Below, one piece after another: positions 16,546 to 23,867 of a stretch of DNA of 26,781 nucleotides. This DNA comes from Chitinophagaceae bacterium UBA7600. GTDB lineage: Bacteria > Bacteroidota > Bacteroidia > Chitinophagales > Chitinophagaceae. The notes under the pieces were generated by a model. The model saw only the letters and a list, made by a program, of their open reading frames with translations. It made no database searches and was not told the DNA's origin. Position numbers and translations under genes: made by a program. The stretch lies in NCBI GenBank assembly GCA_002478885.1, contig DLKC01000014.1, forward strand, positions 1-26,781. The letters are read 5' to 3'. The first letter of the stretch is position 1. Every line of letters begins with the position of its first letter.

Positions 16546-17589
16546 GTGACAGAACTTAGTTATAACAATGTTGACTATAAAGGGTTGGTTAACCTTCTTG
16601 CCCGGACTTTTAACCTGCCGGTTAATGAGGGGTCGCTTTTGTTAACAGAACCGCTGGGAAAGGGTTTTTTTTCTGCCTTTAACCTGCCGGGCGGCATATC
16701 GGTGCTGGTGAGCGAGACGGTATTTAACAGTGGTATTACCATGCACCGCACGGCTGTTGCGGGCCACCCAAATTTTATTCTCCAGTTCAACCAGTCTTCC
16801 CAGCCGGAAAAAGAATTGAATTACAACTCTTCGGGAGAGCAACACGTGTACAATCTTGGCAAGCAGGCGATCCTGCTCACCAGTTCCTTAACGAACTCAA
16901 AGTTTATTTTCCCGCCGAAGGCGCATATCAGGTCTGTCAAGATCATGTTTGGCTATGACTTTTTATGCGAGTTTGCGGGTAAAGAGCTGGCCGATAAGTT
17001 TCTTACCAACTATTTTTCGATACAGCTAAAAAACAGCAACCCTGAGCCCATTGGTACTGACTACCGGGTGATCATGGATGAGCTGATCAAGGAGCGGATA
17101 GAGCACCCGTTCCGGCAGAAATTTGTGCATAACCGGGCGCTTCAACTTTTAGAAAAACTGGTCACCGGTTTTATTGATAAGCTAGAAAACAATAACCAGT
17201 TTATTAAGCTGAAAGACGATGAGATCAACCGGCTGATGAAGGTAGAATCCATGCTGATCAAAGATTTTTCAGGGGTGCCGCCGGTTATCGCCACCCTGTC
17301 GAAGGTGGCCGCCATGAGCCCTACGAAGCTCAAGCGGGACTTTAAAGCCATGTATGGACTACCCATTTACGAATACTACCAGAAGAACCGGATGCTCCGT
17401 GCCAAGACCCTTTTAATGGCCGGCAAGTACGCTATAAAAGAAGTAGGCATCATGGTTGGCTATACCAACCTCGGGCATTTTGCCGGGAGCTTTAAAAAAG
17501 AGTTTGGTGTTCTCCCGAGCGAAATCAGTATTGACCATCATCTTGTACAGGACGAGGACCTTATCGTATCCAGGAGCAGGAAAAACTAA
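16546..17589 (+). CDS. AraC-family transcriptional regulator, second of a tandem pair
   Basis: The 347-residue product starts at a GTG eight bases past the previous stop, so it is tightly coupled. It is a paralogue of the gene before: both have a Y-N-x-x-x-Y-x-x-x N-terminal start, a central E-L-A-(G/D)-x-(L/F)-L-T-N-Y block and a C-terminal AraC domain (VIATLSKVAAMSPTKLKRDF, EYYQKNRMLRAKTLL, IKEVGIMVGYTNLGHFAGSF). It carries an extra tail of about 20 residues after SEISIDHH. GC content is visibly higher than in the first copy, so the duplication is not recent. Its ligand and targets are unknown. Confidence 0.88.
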   Translation: MTELSYNNVDYKGLVNLLARTFNLPVNEGSLLLTEPLGKGFFSAFNLPGGISVLVSETVFNSGITMHRTAVAGHPNFILQFNQSSQPEKELNYNSSGEQHVYNLGKQAILLTSSLTNSKFIFPPKAHIRSVKIMFGYDFLCEFAGKELADKFLTNYFSIQLKNSNPEPIGTDYRVIMDELIKERIEHPFRQKFVHNRALQLLEKLVTGFIDKLENNNQFIKLKDDEINRLMKVESMLIKDFSGVPPVIATLSKVAAMSPTKLKRDFKAMYGLPIYEYYQKNRMLRAKTLLMAGKYAIKEVGIMVGYTNLGHFAGSFKKEFGVLPSEISIDHHLVQDEDLIVSRSRKN

Positions 17590-17626
17590 GTGTATTTATT
17601 GCCCATCTTCAGAACGCGGTGCGGCT

Positions 17627-17651
17627 TCCGTTGCGTCGCACACCTGTGCTG
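17627..17651 (+). repeat. REP-like dispersed intergenic element, copy 4
   Basis: Reads GTTGCGTCGCAC then ACCTGTGCTG. Here GCACA and TGTGC form a perfect 5-bp stem with a 2-base loop. It lies between the convergent ends of the second AraC gene and kdsA. Confidence 0.65.
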
Positions 17652-17685
17652 TAACAATCCTGCGCGGCCGGGGATGCGACAAGCA

Positions 17686-18507
17686 TTAAACAACTGCTTT
17701 TCTTAACCTTACCAATTGTTCCAGCAAGGGTTCGAGCAGGTCGAGCTTCAGCATGTTTGCGCCATCACTTTTTGCAGATGCAGGGTCGGGATGTGTTTCT
17801 ATGAACAGGCCGTCGGCGCCTGCAGCGATGGCAGCCTTCGCGATTGTGCCGATCAGTTGCGGGTTTCCCCCGGTTACGCCGGATGCCTGGTTTGGCTGCT
17901 GCAGGCTGTGCGTGCAGTCCATGATCACCGGGACCTTGAGCTCCTGCATCCATGGGATGTTGCGGTAGTCTACCACCAGGTCCTGGTAGCCGAAGGTGGT
18001 ACCCCGTTCGGTGAGCATTACTTTTTCGTTTCCAGCTTTGTATATTTTTTCTACCGCGAATTTCATGGATGGGCCGCTGAGGAACTGACCCTTTTTTACA
18101 TTCACTATTTTGCCGGTAGCGGCGGCGGCAAGGAGCAGGTCTGTCTGGCGGCAAAGGAAGGCCGGGATTTGCAGTATGTCGAGGTATTGGGCGGCGGGCG
18201 CTGCTTCTTCGTGTGCGTGGATATCGCTTGTAACGGGGAGCTGTAAGGCGGTCTTTAGTTTGCCGAGGAGGTGCAGCCCCGTATCGTCTCCCAAACCGGT
18301 AAAGGAAGCTGCGCTGGTCCTGTTTGCCTTGCGGTAGCTTGCTTTAAAGACATAAGGAATACCGAGGCGTTTGCAAATGGCATAGACCCTTTCGGCAACC
18401 TCCATAATCAAAGACTCGCTTTCGATCACACATGGACCGGCAATGAGGAAGAAATTCTTTTCGTCGTACTGCTGTGCAGCAAATAGTTCGGTCTGGAAAT
18501 TATTCAT
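17686..18507 (-). CDS. kdsA: 3-deoxy-8-phosphooctulonate (KDO-8-P) synthase
   Basis: The 273-residue cytoplasmic enzyme condenses phosphoenolpyruvate with arabinose 5-phosphate, the first committed step to the KDO of lipopolysaccharide. Family blocks are clear: IAGPCVIESE at 22-31, FKASYRKANRTS, QIPAFLCRQTDLL, VNVKKGQF, TERGTTFGYQDLVVD and IETHPDPASAKSDG. C26 in AGPC (where the E. coli enzyme has Asn) with H200, E237 and D248 gives the full metal site of the metal-dependent class, as in Aquifex. The ATG at 18507 is four bases after a TAACTTTG promoter box, so the message is probably leaderless. It is a single gene, convergent with the AraC pair. Confidence 0.96.
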   Translation of the reverse strand: MNNFQTELFAAQQYDEKNFFLIAGPCVIESESLIMEVAERVYAICKRLGIPYVFKASYRKANRTSAASFTGLGDDTGLHLLGKLKTALQLPVTSDIHAHEEAAPAAQYLDILQIPAFLCRQTDLLLAAAATGKIVNVKKGQFLSGPSMKFAVEKIYKAGNEKVMLTERGTTFGYQDLVVDYRNIPWMQELKVPVIMDCTHSLQQPNQASGVTGGNPQLIGTIAKAAIAAGADGLFIETHPDPASAKSDGANMLKLDLLEPLLEQLVRLRKAVV

Positions 18508-18511
18508 GCGG

Positions 18512-18519
18512 CAAAGTTA
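18512..18519 (-). promoter_or_regulatory. kdsA promoter -7 box TAACTTTG
   Basis: On the reverse strand TAACTTTG matches the Bacteroidota sigma-ABfr -7 consensus TAnnTTTG exactly. It is followed by CCGC and the kdsA ATG. A clear -33 TTG is not seen. The distance implies transcription starting at or within a base or two of the start codon. Confidence 0.65.
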
Positions 18520-18614
18520 GCAGAGTGCGGTTAATATTCAGTCATTGCCGGGGTTAAGGAAGGCGCTGCAGTGAGCGTAGCAACGATGTTGCCGGTTGTG
18601 CCTGGGCCGGGCCC

Positions 18615-18642
18615 AAAAAAAATCCCGGCACGGGGCCGGGAT
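18615..18642 (-). terminator. Intrinsic terminator of gldJ
   Basis: On the reverse strand ATCCCGG (18642-18636) and CCGGGAT (18628-18622) form a perfect 7-bp stem with a 7-base loop, followed by eight T (18622-18615). It lies 27 bases past the gldJ stop. A second G+C palindrome (TGGGC...GCCCA) follows it. Confidence 0.92.
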
Positions 18643-18668
18643 CTTAGCTTCGAAGTTTGAGTTTTTAT

Positions 18669-20228
18669 TTAACGCTTTTGTCTTGATTTCGGGAAAAAGT
18701 TACCGTTCTGTAATTTGGAAGAAGTTCCTTCGGTCGGTCCGAAGTGGCTCATTGCGCAACGGAAACCGATGCTGCTGCTGCTCTGGTCTTCTTCGAGGAA
18801 ACGGCGTGCGCCGGGGCTTAACCAATAAGGCATATCGAGCCAGCTACCGCCTTTGATCACGCGTGACTTATCGCTGATCAGGGTGGTTACACCGTAACCG
18901 TAATATGTTTTGCTAAGCGAGTCCCCATCGAGATAATTGATCGCGTAGGAGTGCTGGTAGTTCCTGCGGTTAACCAGGTCGGAATCGTTTTCGGGAACGG
19001 TTTTGATGCGGCCGAGGCTGTCTCTCAGGTTACCCTGGCCACCACTCATGTCCACTTTTTTGAAGACGTTACCACGGTATGGGTTCATATCGTCGGATTC
19101 CAATCCTGTCTGGGGACGGTACACATCGGAAACCCACTCGTTTACGTTACCACTCATGTTATAGATACCAAACCCGTTAGGGAAGAAAGACGTAACAGGC
19201 GCGGGGATCGCTGAACGGTCATTCAGGCCACCGGGTGTACCCATGTAGTCGCCATTGCCGCGTTTAAAGTTGGCGAGATAAGCGCCCTGCCATGCACCTT
19301 TTTTGGTGTAGCGGAGGTTATCGTAGCCATCGTTTTTCCAGGCGTAGATCTGTTTATTGGCAATCAACTCTTCCCCTCTTTTCTTTTCAGAAGTGCGGGG
19401 CTGTGGGTTTTGGTTGATGTAACCGTAGGCAGCATATTCCCATTCTGCTTCTGTCGGGAGCCTGTAGTCGGGGAACAGGATACCGTCTTCAAACTGTACT
19501 TTTGTACGTGGGCGGCCCTGCGCGTCGAGAAGCGGGTTTTTCTTGGTGGAAGGTTTGCCCGGGATACCATCGTATTCACCCATGAGGTAACTCTTGGTAT
19601 TGAAGTTATCCTGTCCGCCGCCGTTCATTTCCTGCTTTATCACGTTCTTGTTCTGGTAGCCACCATCGATGAGGGCTTTTTCGTTCACCCTGTCGGTACG
19701 CCAGATACAAAAATCGTATGCCTGTTTCCAGGTTACGCCAACAACGGGATAGTAGTTATAGGAAGGATGGCGGAAATAGAATTCCACGTAAGGTTCGTTG
19801 TAAGAAAGTTCGCTACGCCATACCAGCGTATCGGGGTAAGCGGCACGGAGGACGCTTTCATATTGCGGGTCGGAGAATACATTGTTGAGCCAGTGCAGGT
19901 ACTCGCGGTAATGCACGTTGGCCACTTCGGTTTTATCGATGAAGAAGGAGTTTACCGTAACCCTGCGGGGCACGTTATTCCAGTCGCCCATCACATCTTC
20001 TTCCGATGCGCCCATGGTGAATGTACCGCCCTGTACGAAAACAAGACCGGGGCCTGTTTTGATATCTTTAGCCTTCATCACATAGTAGCCGCCCTGGTTT
20101 TTATCGTTGTAATTCCAGCCTGTTGCGTCAGAATGTTCAGGCTTTTTCTTAAAAACGCTTCCGTTTTTACAAGCGGCGAAGCTAAGGGCGGTTAAAAAAA
20201 ATAATCCGTTTCTGAATAATTTAAACAT
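18669..20228 (-). CDS. gldJ: Gliding motility / T9SS lipoprotein GldJ (FGE-sulfatase fold)
   Basis: The ATG at 20228 gives a 519-residue lipoprotein (hydrophobic FFLTALSFAAC, lipid-bearing Cys about residue 20). A GTG at 20249 would add seven residues before the signal and is less likely. The body is a formylglycine-generating-enzyme/SUMF1 fold: GGTFTMGASEEDVMGDWNNV, PVVGVTWKQAYDFCIW, RLPTEAEWEYAA, NMSGNVNEWVSDVY, VIKGGSWLDMP and IGFRCAMSH. ATGWNYNDKNQGGYY near the N terminus and the porV neighbour point to GldJ rather than GldK. In Flavobacterium GldJ is needed for gliding and T9SS function and stabilises other Gld proteins; it is not known as an enzyme. GldK is the main alternative. The gene is monocistronic with a strong terminator. 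Confidence 0.85.
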   Translation of the reverse strand: MFKLFRNGLFFLTALSFAACKNGSVFKKKPEHSDATGWNYNDKNQGGYYVMKAKDIKTGPGLVFVQGGTFTMGASEEDVMGDWNNVPRRVTVNSFFIDKTEVANVHYREYLHWLNNVFSDPQYESVLRAAYPDTLVWRSELSYNEPYVEFYFRHPSYNYYPVVGVTWKQAYDFCIWRTDRVNEKALIDGGYQNKNVIKQEMNGGGQDNFNTKSYLMGEYDGIPGKPSTKKNPLLDAQGRPRTKVQFEDGILFPDYRLPTEAEWEYAAYGYINQNPQPRTSEKKRGEELIANKQIYAWKNDGYDNLRYTKKGAWQGAYLANFKRGNGDYMGTPGGLNDRSAIPAPVTSFFPNGFGIYNMSGNVNEWVSDVYRPQTGLESDDMNPYRGNVFKKVDMSGGQGNLRDSLGRIKTVPENDSDLVNRRNYQHSYAINYLDGDSLSKTYYGYGVTTLISDKSRVIKGGSWLDMPYWLSPGARRFLEEDQSSSSIGFRCAMSHFGPTEGTSSKLQNGNFFPKSRQKR

Positions 20229-20582
20229 TGGTATCACCGTTTTTATCACTTTAGAGAACGTGATTTAAAAGTTATTATTGTATTTTTTCAAGGGATTGTG
20301 CGAATATATAAGATTTCACAGAAATTAACGTCAAATGTCCGTACAAGTAACTCAACCGTTGGCCGTTACAGGCACATAAACGCCGGATTTCTGCTGATTG
20401 TTGGGTGAGAAGCAAAAAAGTCACATATTTGCCGGGCTATTGAATGAAATGACCATCTGATTCTGAACATTAAATCTAATCCATTATTGACCAAAACGCT
20501 ACTCATTTTACCGCTGCATACTGAATCGTTACAGACTTAGCTATTGCCGCAATTTTTCACCAGATAAAAAATGCTTAACTAA
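20229..20582. other. Intergenic region between divergent gldJ and porV
   Basis: No gene. Promoters for both neighbours must lie here. For gldJ a TTG (20334-20332, reverse) and TATATTCG (20308-20301) stand 23 bases apart, near the consensus. For porV no convincing box was found. porU, which accompanies porV in Flavobacterium and Porphyromonas, is not in this gap. Confidence 0.5.
20301..20334 (-). promoter_or_regulatory. Candidate gldJ promoter
   Basis: Reverse strand TTGAC with TATATTCG downstream, one base off TAnnTTTG. This would give a leader of about 70 bases before the chosen ATG. The match is moderate. Confidence 0.35.
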
Positions 20583-21743
20583 ATGAAGTGGATTAATGTG
20601 AAGTCAACTACTATAACCTTTTTGTTGTTAACCGCAGCCTGCAGTGCATTAAAAGCACAGGAAACAGCACCTATTAATATCGTAACCACAGCGGTTCCTT
20701 TTTTACGGATATCACCCGATGCACGTGGTGGTGGTATGGGCGATGTGGGTGTTGCCACAGCCCCCGATGCCAACTCCAACTTCTGGAACCTTGCGAAGAC
20801 CCCTTTTGCCAAAAGCCGCGGAGGCCTTGCCGCCACTTATACCCCGTGGTTAAAGGATATTGCCCAGGATGTGTACCTGACGACGCTGGGCGGTTATTAC
20901 CAGCTTGACGGCGAGTCTGCCATTTCCGGGGGATTGCGGTATTTTAACCTCGGGCAGATACAGTTCGTGGATTTTGCGGGGAACCCTTTATCTACCAGCA
21001 ACCCGCGTGAGTTTGCGCTTGATTTTGGTTATTCAAGAAAGATCTCTGATAATTTGAGCGTGGGTGTTGCGTTGCGTTATATCAACTCTAACCTTGCCAA
21101 TGGTTTGAGTGTAAACGGCGTTACCTATAAGGCGGGGCAAACTGTTGCCGCCGACCTTTCGCTTTTTCACAACGGGCTTAATGAAGATGGCGAAGGGTTG
21201 ACCTACGGTATCAGCATTACCAACCTCGGCGGTAAGATTGGTTATACCAATGATGCGCAGTCAAAAGATTTTATCCCGGCCAATATGGGCCTTGGACTTG
21301 GTTATACCTGGGTATTTGATGAAACAAGTAAGTTTACCCTTGCCCTTGATGTGAACAAACTGCTTGTTCCCAGTGCACCTGTACCAACCGACCCCGAAGA
21401 TCCCGTAAAAGATTCTGCCAACCTCGCAGACTACAGGAATATGAGTGTGTTTGAAAGCTGGTTCAAGTCGTTTGGCAACAAGGCAGTGACGATATCCGGT
21501 GGTGGCGAATACACTTATAACGACCAGTTCTCGCTGAGGGCGGGTTATTTTTACGAAGGTAAAGAGCAGGGTGGCCGCCGTTATTTTACTGCCGGCGTAG
21601 GTTTAAAATACAACCAGTTCGGGTTTAATTTTTCTTACCTGGCCCCATCCGGGCAGGGTGTAACACGTAACCCTTTATCGAACACGTTGAGGCTGGGCCT
21701 TACGATTGATCTTGGCGGCAGTGGCGAAGATTCCGCTTTCTGA
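20583..21743 (+). CDS. porV: Type IX secretion outer-membrane shuttle protein PorV (LptO)
   Basis: The 386-residue outer-membrane beta-barrel begins with a signal peptide (TITFLLLTAACSALKAQ). The family block VPFLRISPDARGGGMGDVGV at about 38-57 and the following NSNFWNLAKTPFA are characteristic of PorV, as are the FadL-like strands ending NTLRLGLTIDL. PorV receives T9SS cargo with C-terminal sorting domains from the SprA translocon and, with the sortase PorU, passes it to the cell surface. The T9SS cargo at 3293-5917 is a likely client. The gene diverges from gldJ and ends in a strong terminator. Length and motifs are complete. Confidence 0.95.
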   Translation: MKWINVKSTTITFLLLTAACSALKAQETAPINIVTTAVPFLRISPDARGGGMGDVGVATAPDANSNFWNLAKTPFAKSRGGLAATYTPWLKDIAQDVYLTTLGGYYQLDGESAISGGLRYFNLGQIQFVDFAGNPLSTSNPREFALDFGYSRKISDNLSVGVALRYINSNLANGLSVNGVTYKAGQTVAADLSLFHNGLNEDGEGLTYGISITNLGGKIGYTNDAQSKDFIPANMGLGLGYTWVFDETSKFTLALDVNKLLVPSAPVPTDPEDPVKDSANLADYRNMSVFESWFKSFGNKAVTISGGGEYTYNDQFSLRAGYFYEGKEQGGRRYFTAGVGLKYNQFGFNFSYLAPSGQGVTRNPLSNTLRLGLTIDLGGSGEDSAF

Positions 21744-21764
21744 TAAAGCCAATATATTATTGCG

Positions 21765-21792
21765 ATGCCGGGTTGTACAACCCGGCATTTTT
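21765..21792 (+). terminator. Intrinsic terminator of porV
   Basis: ATGCCGGGTTGT (21765-21776) and ACAACCCGGCAT (21777-21788) form a perfect 12-base palindrome followed by TTTTT, 22 bases after the porV stop. Confidence 0.92.
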
Positions 21793-21842
21793 GTTGGAAT
21801 AACCGAGGCTTTGGTGACCGGCTGCAGGGCCGCGTGGCCGCT

Positions 21843-21867
21843 TTTGTTGCGTCGCACCCTTCAGCTT
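21843..21867 (+). repeat. REP-like dispersed intergenic element, copy 5
   Basis: Reads GTTGCGTCGCAC then CCTTCAGCTT, so the tail departs from CTTGTGC. It lies between the porV terminator and ispF and is preceded by GGCCGCGTGGCC. Confidence 0.55.
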
Positions 21868-21994
21868 TTTATACCCCAGGCGGCAGTGCTGTTGCCGCTT
21901 TACTGTTTACCAGCCGGGCTTGCATTTTCATTAACTGTATATTTGTCCCGCCGCGTAACTGCGGCTATCTTTTTATACCAGCCAAAACAATTGT

Positions 21995-22471
21995 ATGCGT
22001 TTACGAATAGGCATGGGTGTTGATTTTCACCAGCTCGTTGAAGGAAGAGACCTATGGATCGGGGGCGTAAAAATACCCCACACAAAAGGCGCACTAGGCC
22101 ACAGTGATGCCGATGTGTTGTTACACGCCATTTGCGACGCAATGCTTGGCGCTGCGGCGCTTGGCGATATCGGCCAGCATTTCCCCGATACGTCGGCGGC
22201 GTACAAAAATATTGACAGTAAAATCTTATTAAAGCAAAGCTTTGAGCTGATCAAAGCGGCGGGTTACAAGGTGAATAACCTTGACACGATGCTATGCCTG
22301 CAGGCCCCGAAGATCAAGCCGTTTATACCATTGATGCAGGAGACGATCGCGGGGATCCTTTGCATTGAAACGGGCGATGTTTCGATCAAGGCCACCACCA
22401 CGGAGCGGATGGGTTTTGTGGGCAGGGAAGAGGGGTTGATGGCTTACGCGACCGTGCTGCTGACGGCATGA
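21995..22471 (+). CDS. ispF: 2-C-methyl-D-erythritol 2,4-cyclodiphosphate synthase
   Basis: The 158-residue cytoplasmic enzyme of the MEP isoprenoid pathway makes the cyclodiphosphate from CDP-methylerythritol 2-phosphate. The metal ligands D10, H12 and H44 match D8/H10/H42 of E. coli IspF. Further motifs are GHSDADVLLHAICDA at 35-49, ALGDIGQHFPDT and KATTTERMGFVGREEG. The length is normal. The ATG at 21995 leaves the RIGMGVDFH block in the usual place. TATCTTTT about 25 bases upstream is a possible promoter box. dut follows after 64 bases, with its own box, so the two need not share a transcript. Confidence 0.96.
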   Translation: MRLRIGMGVDFHQLVEGRDLWIGGVKIPHTKGALGHSDADVLLHAICDAMLGAAALGDIGQHFPDTSAAYKNIDSKILLKQSFELIKAAGYKVNNLDTMLCLQAPKIKPFIPLMQETIAGILCIETGDVSIKATTTERMGFVGREEGLMAYATVLLTA

Positions 22472-22523
22472 TACAGTTTAGCAACAAGTTAATAAGATGG
22501 GGTTTCCTTAGCAGTCATTTCTT

Positions 22524-22531
22524 TAGCTTTG
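22524..22531 (+). promoter_or_regulatory. dut promoter -7 box TAGCTTTG
   Basis: Exact TAnnTTTG match, followed by CGCC and the GTG start of dut. The four-base distance equals that at kdsA. No clear -33 TTG is visible. A leaderless transcript is implied. Confidence 0.6.
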
Positions 22532-22535
22532 CGCC

Positions 22536-22979
22536 GTGGAAAAAATAACAGTCAAAATCATTAACCGTTCTTTTAACCCGCTTCCCGGTTATGCCACCGA
22601 AGGCTCATCGGGTATGGACCTTCGGGCCGCCATTGAAGCCCCCGTATTATTGCAACCCCTGCAACGTACTGCCGTACCAACGGGGTTGTTCATAGAACTG
22701 CCCGTGGGTTTTGAAGCGCAGATAAGACCCCGGAGCGGCCTTGCCCTAAAGCAGGGCATTACCTGCCTTAACAGCCCCGGCACGATTGATGCGGATTACC
22801 GGGGAGAAATAAAAGTAATACTGATCAATTTGTCTGATACCGTACAGGAAATAAACCCCGGTGACAGGATCGCCCAAATGATTGTACAAAGCGTTACCCA
22901 GGTTGAGTGGCAACCAGCTTTGGAGATCAACGATACGGCGAGAGGCGAGGGCGGGTTTGGGCATACCGGCAAATCTTAA
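22536..22979 (+). CDS. dut: dUTP diphosphatase
   Basis: The 147-residue trimeric enzyme hydrolyses dUTP to dUMP and pyrophosphate, keeping uracil out of DNA and feeding dTMP synthesis. All five dUTPase motifs are present: GSSGMDLRA (23-31), [32 protein letters not shown] and the C-terminal [11 protein letters not shown] that closes over the substrate. The start is a GTG at 22536; no ATG precedes the first motif in frame. The DUF4292 lipoprotein begins nine bases after the stop, so the two are likely cotranscribed. Confidence 0.96.
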   Translation: MEKITVKIINRSFNPLPGYATEGSSGMDLRAAIEAPVLLQPLQRTAVPTGLFIELPVGFEAQIRPRSGLALKQGITCLNSPGTIDADYRGEIKVILINLSDTVQEINPGDRIAQMIVQSVTQVEWQPALEINDTARGEGGFGHTGKS

Positions 22980-22988
22980 AATCAAGGC

Positions 22989-23813
22989 ATGAAAAAAACA
23001 TTGTATCTCTTACTTGCGATAGCTTTCATAGCGGGGTGCAGGCCCGTAAAAAAGGTGCAGAATATTGAGCAGGTCGTAGCAAAAAAGGATTCATCGGAAA
23101 CGGTTATCGTGAACCCCGAGAAAGAGAAGGTGGATTCGTTTTCCATTGTAAAAAGCATTATCAGCAACCTGGCAAACAGCCGGATCAACTTTACCACTTT
23201 TTCGGGAAAGATCAAGATCGATTACCAGGGCAAGGATGCCGGGGACCAGGCAACGGCCTATATCAGGGTGAGAAAAGACAGCGTGATATGGATATCGCTG
23301 ACCGGTGCGCTGGGCATTGAAGGCTACCGGTTGCTGATCAATAAAGACAGTGTGAAGATGATGAACAAGCTGCAGAAGGTAATCCAGTATAAAACAATCG
23401 CCTACCTGCAGGAGCTTACGGAAGTGCCTTTTGATTTTTATTCCCTGCAGGACCTGATCGTGGGAAACCCGGTATTTGTCGACAGCAATATTGTTTCTTA
23501 CAAAGCGAATGATAATGAACTCCTGGTATTAATGGTGGGCAATGTATTCAAGCACCTGATATCGCTGGAGACGAACCAGGATTTCCGGGTGGCGCACAGC
23601 AAGCTGGACGATCTTGACGCCATGCGGAACCGCACCTGCGACATTACCTATGAGAACTATGAGCAGGCGGGTAATTTTTATTTCTCCACTAAAAGAAGGG
23701 TGACCGTTTCTGAGAAGTCGAAGTTTGATGTGGATGTGGAGTTCAAAAACTATTTGTTTGACAAGCCCCAGGATTATCCTTTCAGCATTCCTAAAAATTA
23801 TAAGCGCAAGTAA
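22989..23813 (+). CDS. DUF4292 lipoprotein (LolA/LolB-like fold suspected)
   Basis: The 274-residue product has a lipoprotein signal (LYLLLAIAFIAGC, Cys about residue 17), so it is anchored in the inner or outer membrane facing the periplasm. The body, with NSRINFTTFSGKIKIDYQGK, a short strand-rich pattern (AYIRVRKDSVIWISL) and F-Y-S-L-Q-D-L-I-V-G-N-P, fits the DUF4292 family of Bacteroidota. Proteins of this kind resemble the LolA/LolB lipoprotein carriers in fold, but a lipid-carrier role is inference. It is coupled to dut (9-base gap) and followed after 54 bases by the EnvC-like gene, suggesting an envelope function. The family call is from memory of its pattern, without a search. Confidence 0.75.
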   Translation: MKKTLYLLLAIAFIAGCRPVKKVQNIEQVVAKKDSSETVIVNPEKEKVDSFSIVKSIISNLANSRINFTTFSGKIKIDYQGKDAGDQATAYIRVRKDSVIWISLTGALGIEGYRLLINKDSVKMMNKLQKVIQYKTIAYLQELTEVPFDFYSLQDLIVGNPVFVDSNIVSYKANDNELLVLMVGNVFKHLISLETNQDFRVAHSKLDDLDAMRNRTCDITYENYEQAGNFYFSTKRRVTVSEKSKFDVDVEFKNYLFDKPQDYPFSIPKNYKRK

Positions 23814-23867
23814 TAATCTGCAGGCAGATGCGTTAATTTAGCAACGGCCTAAAAAACTTATCCCAGC

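Noticed and set aside
22133..22146. TGCGACGCAATGCT inside ispF resembling a dispersed-element copy
   Set aside because: It encodes the conserved C-D-A-M-L of IspF, so the resemblance is explained by the protein.
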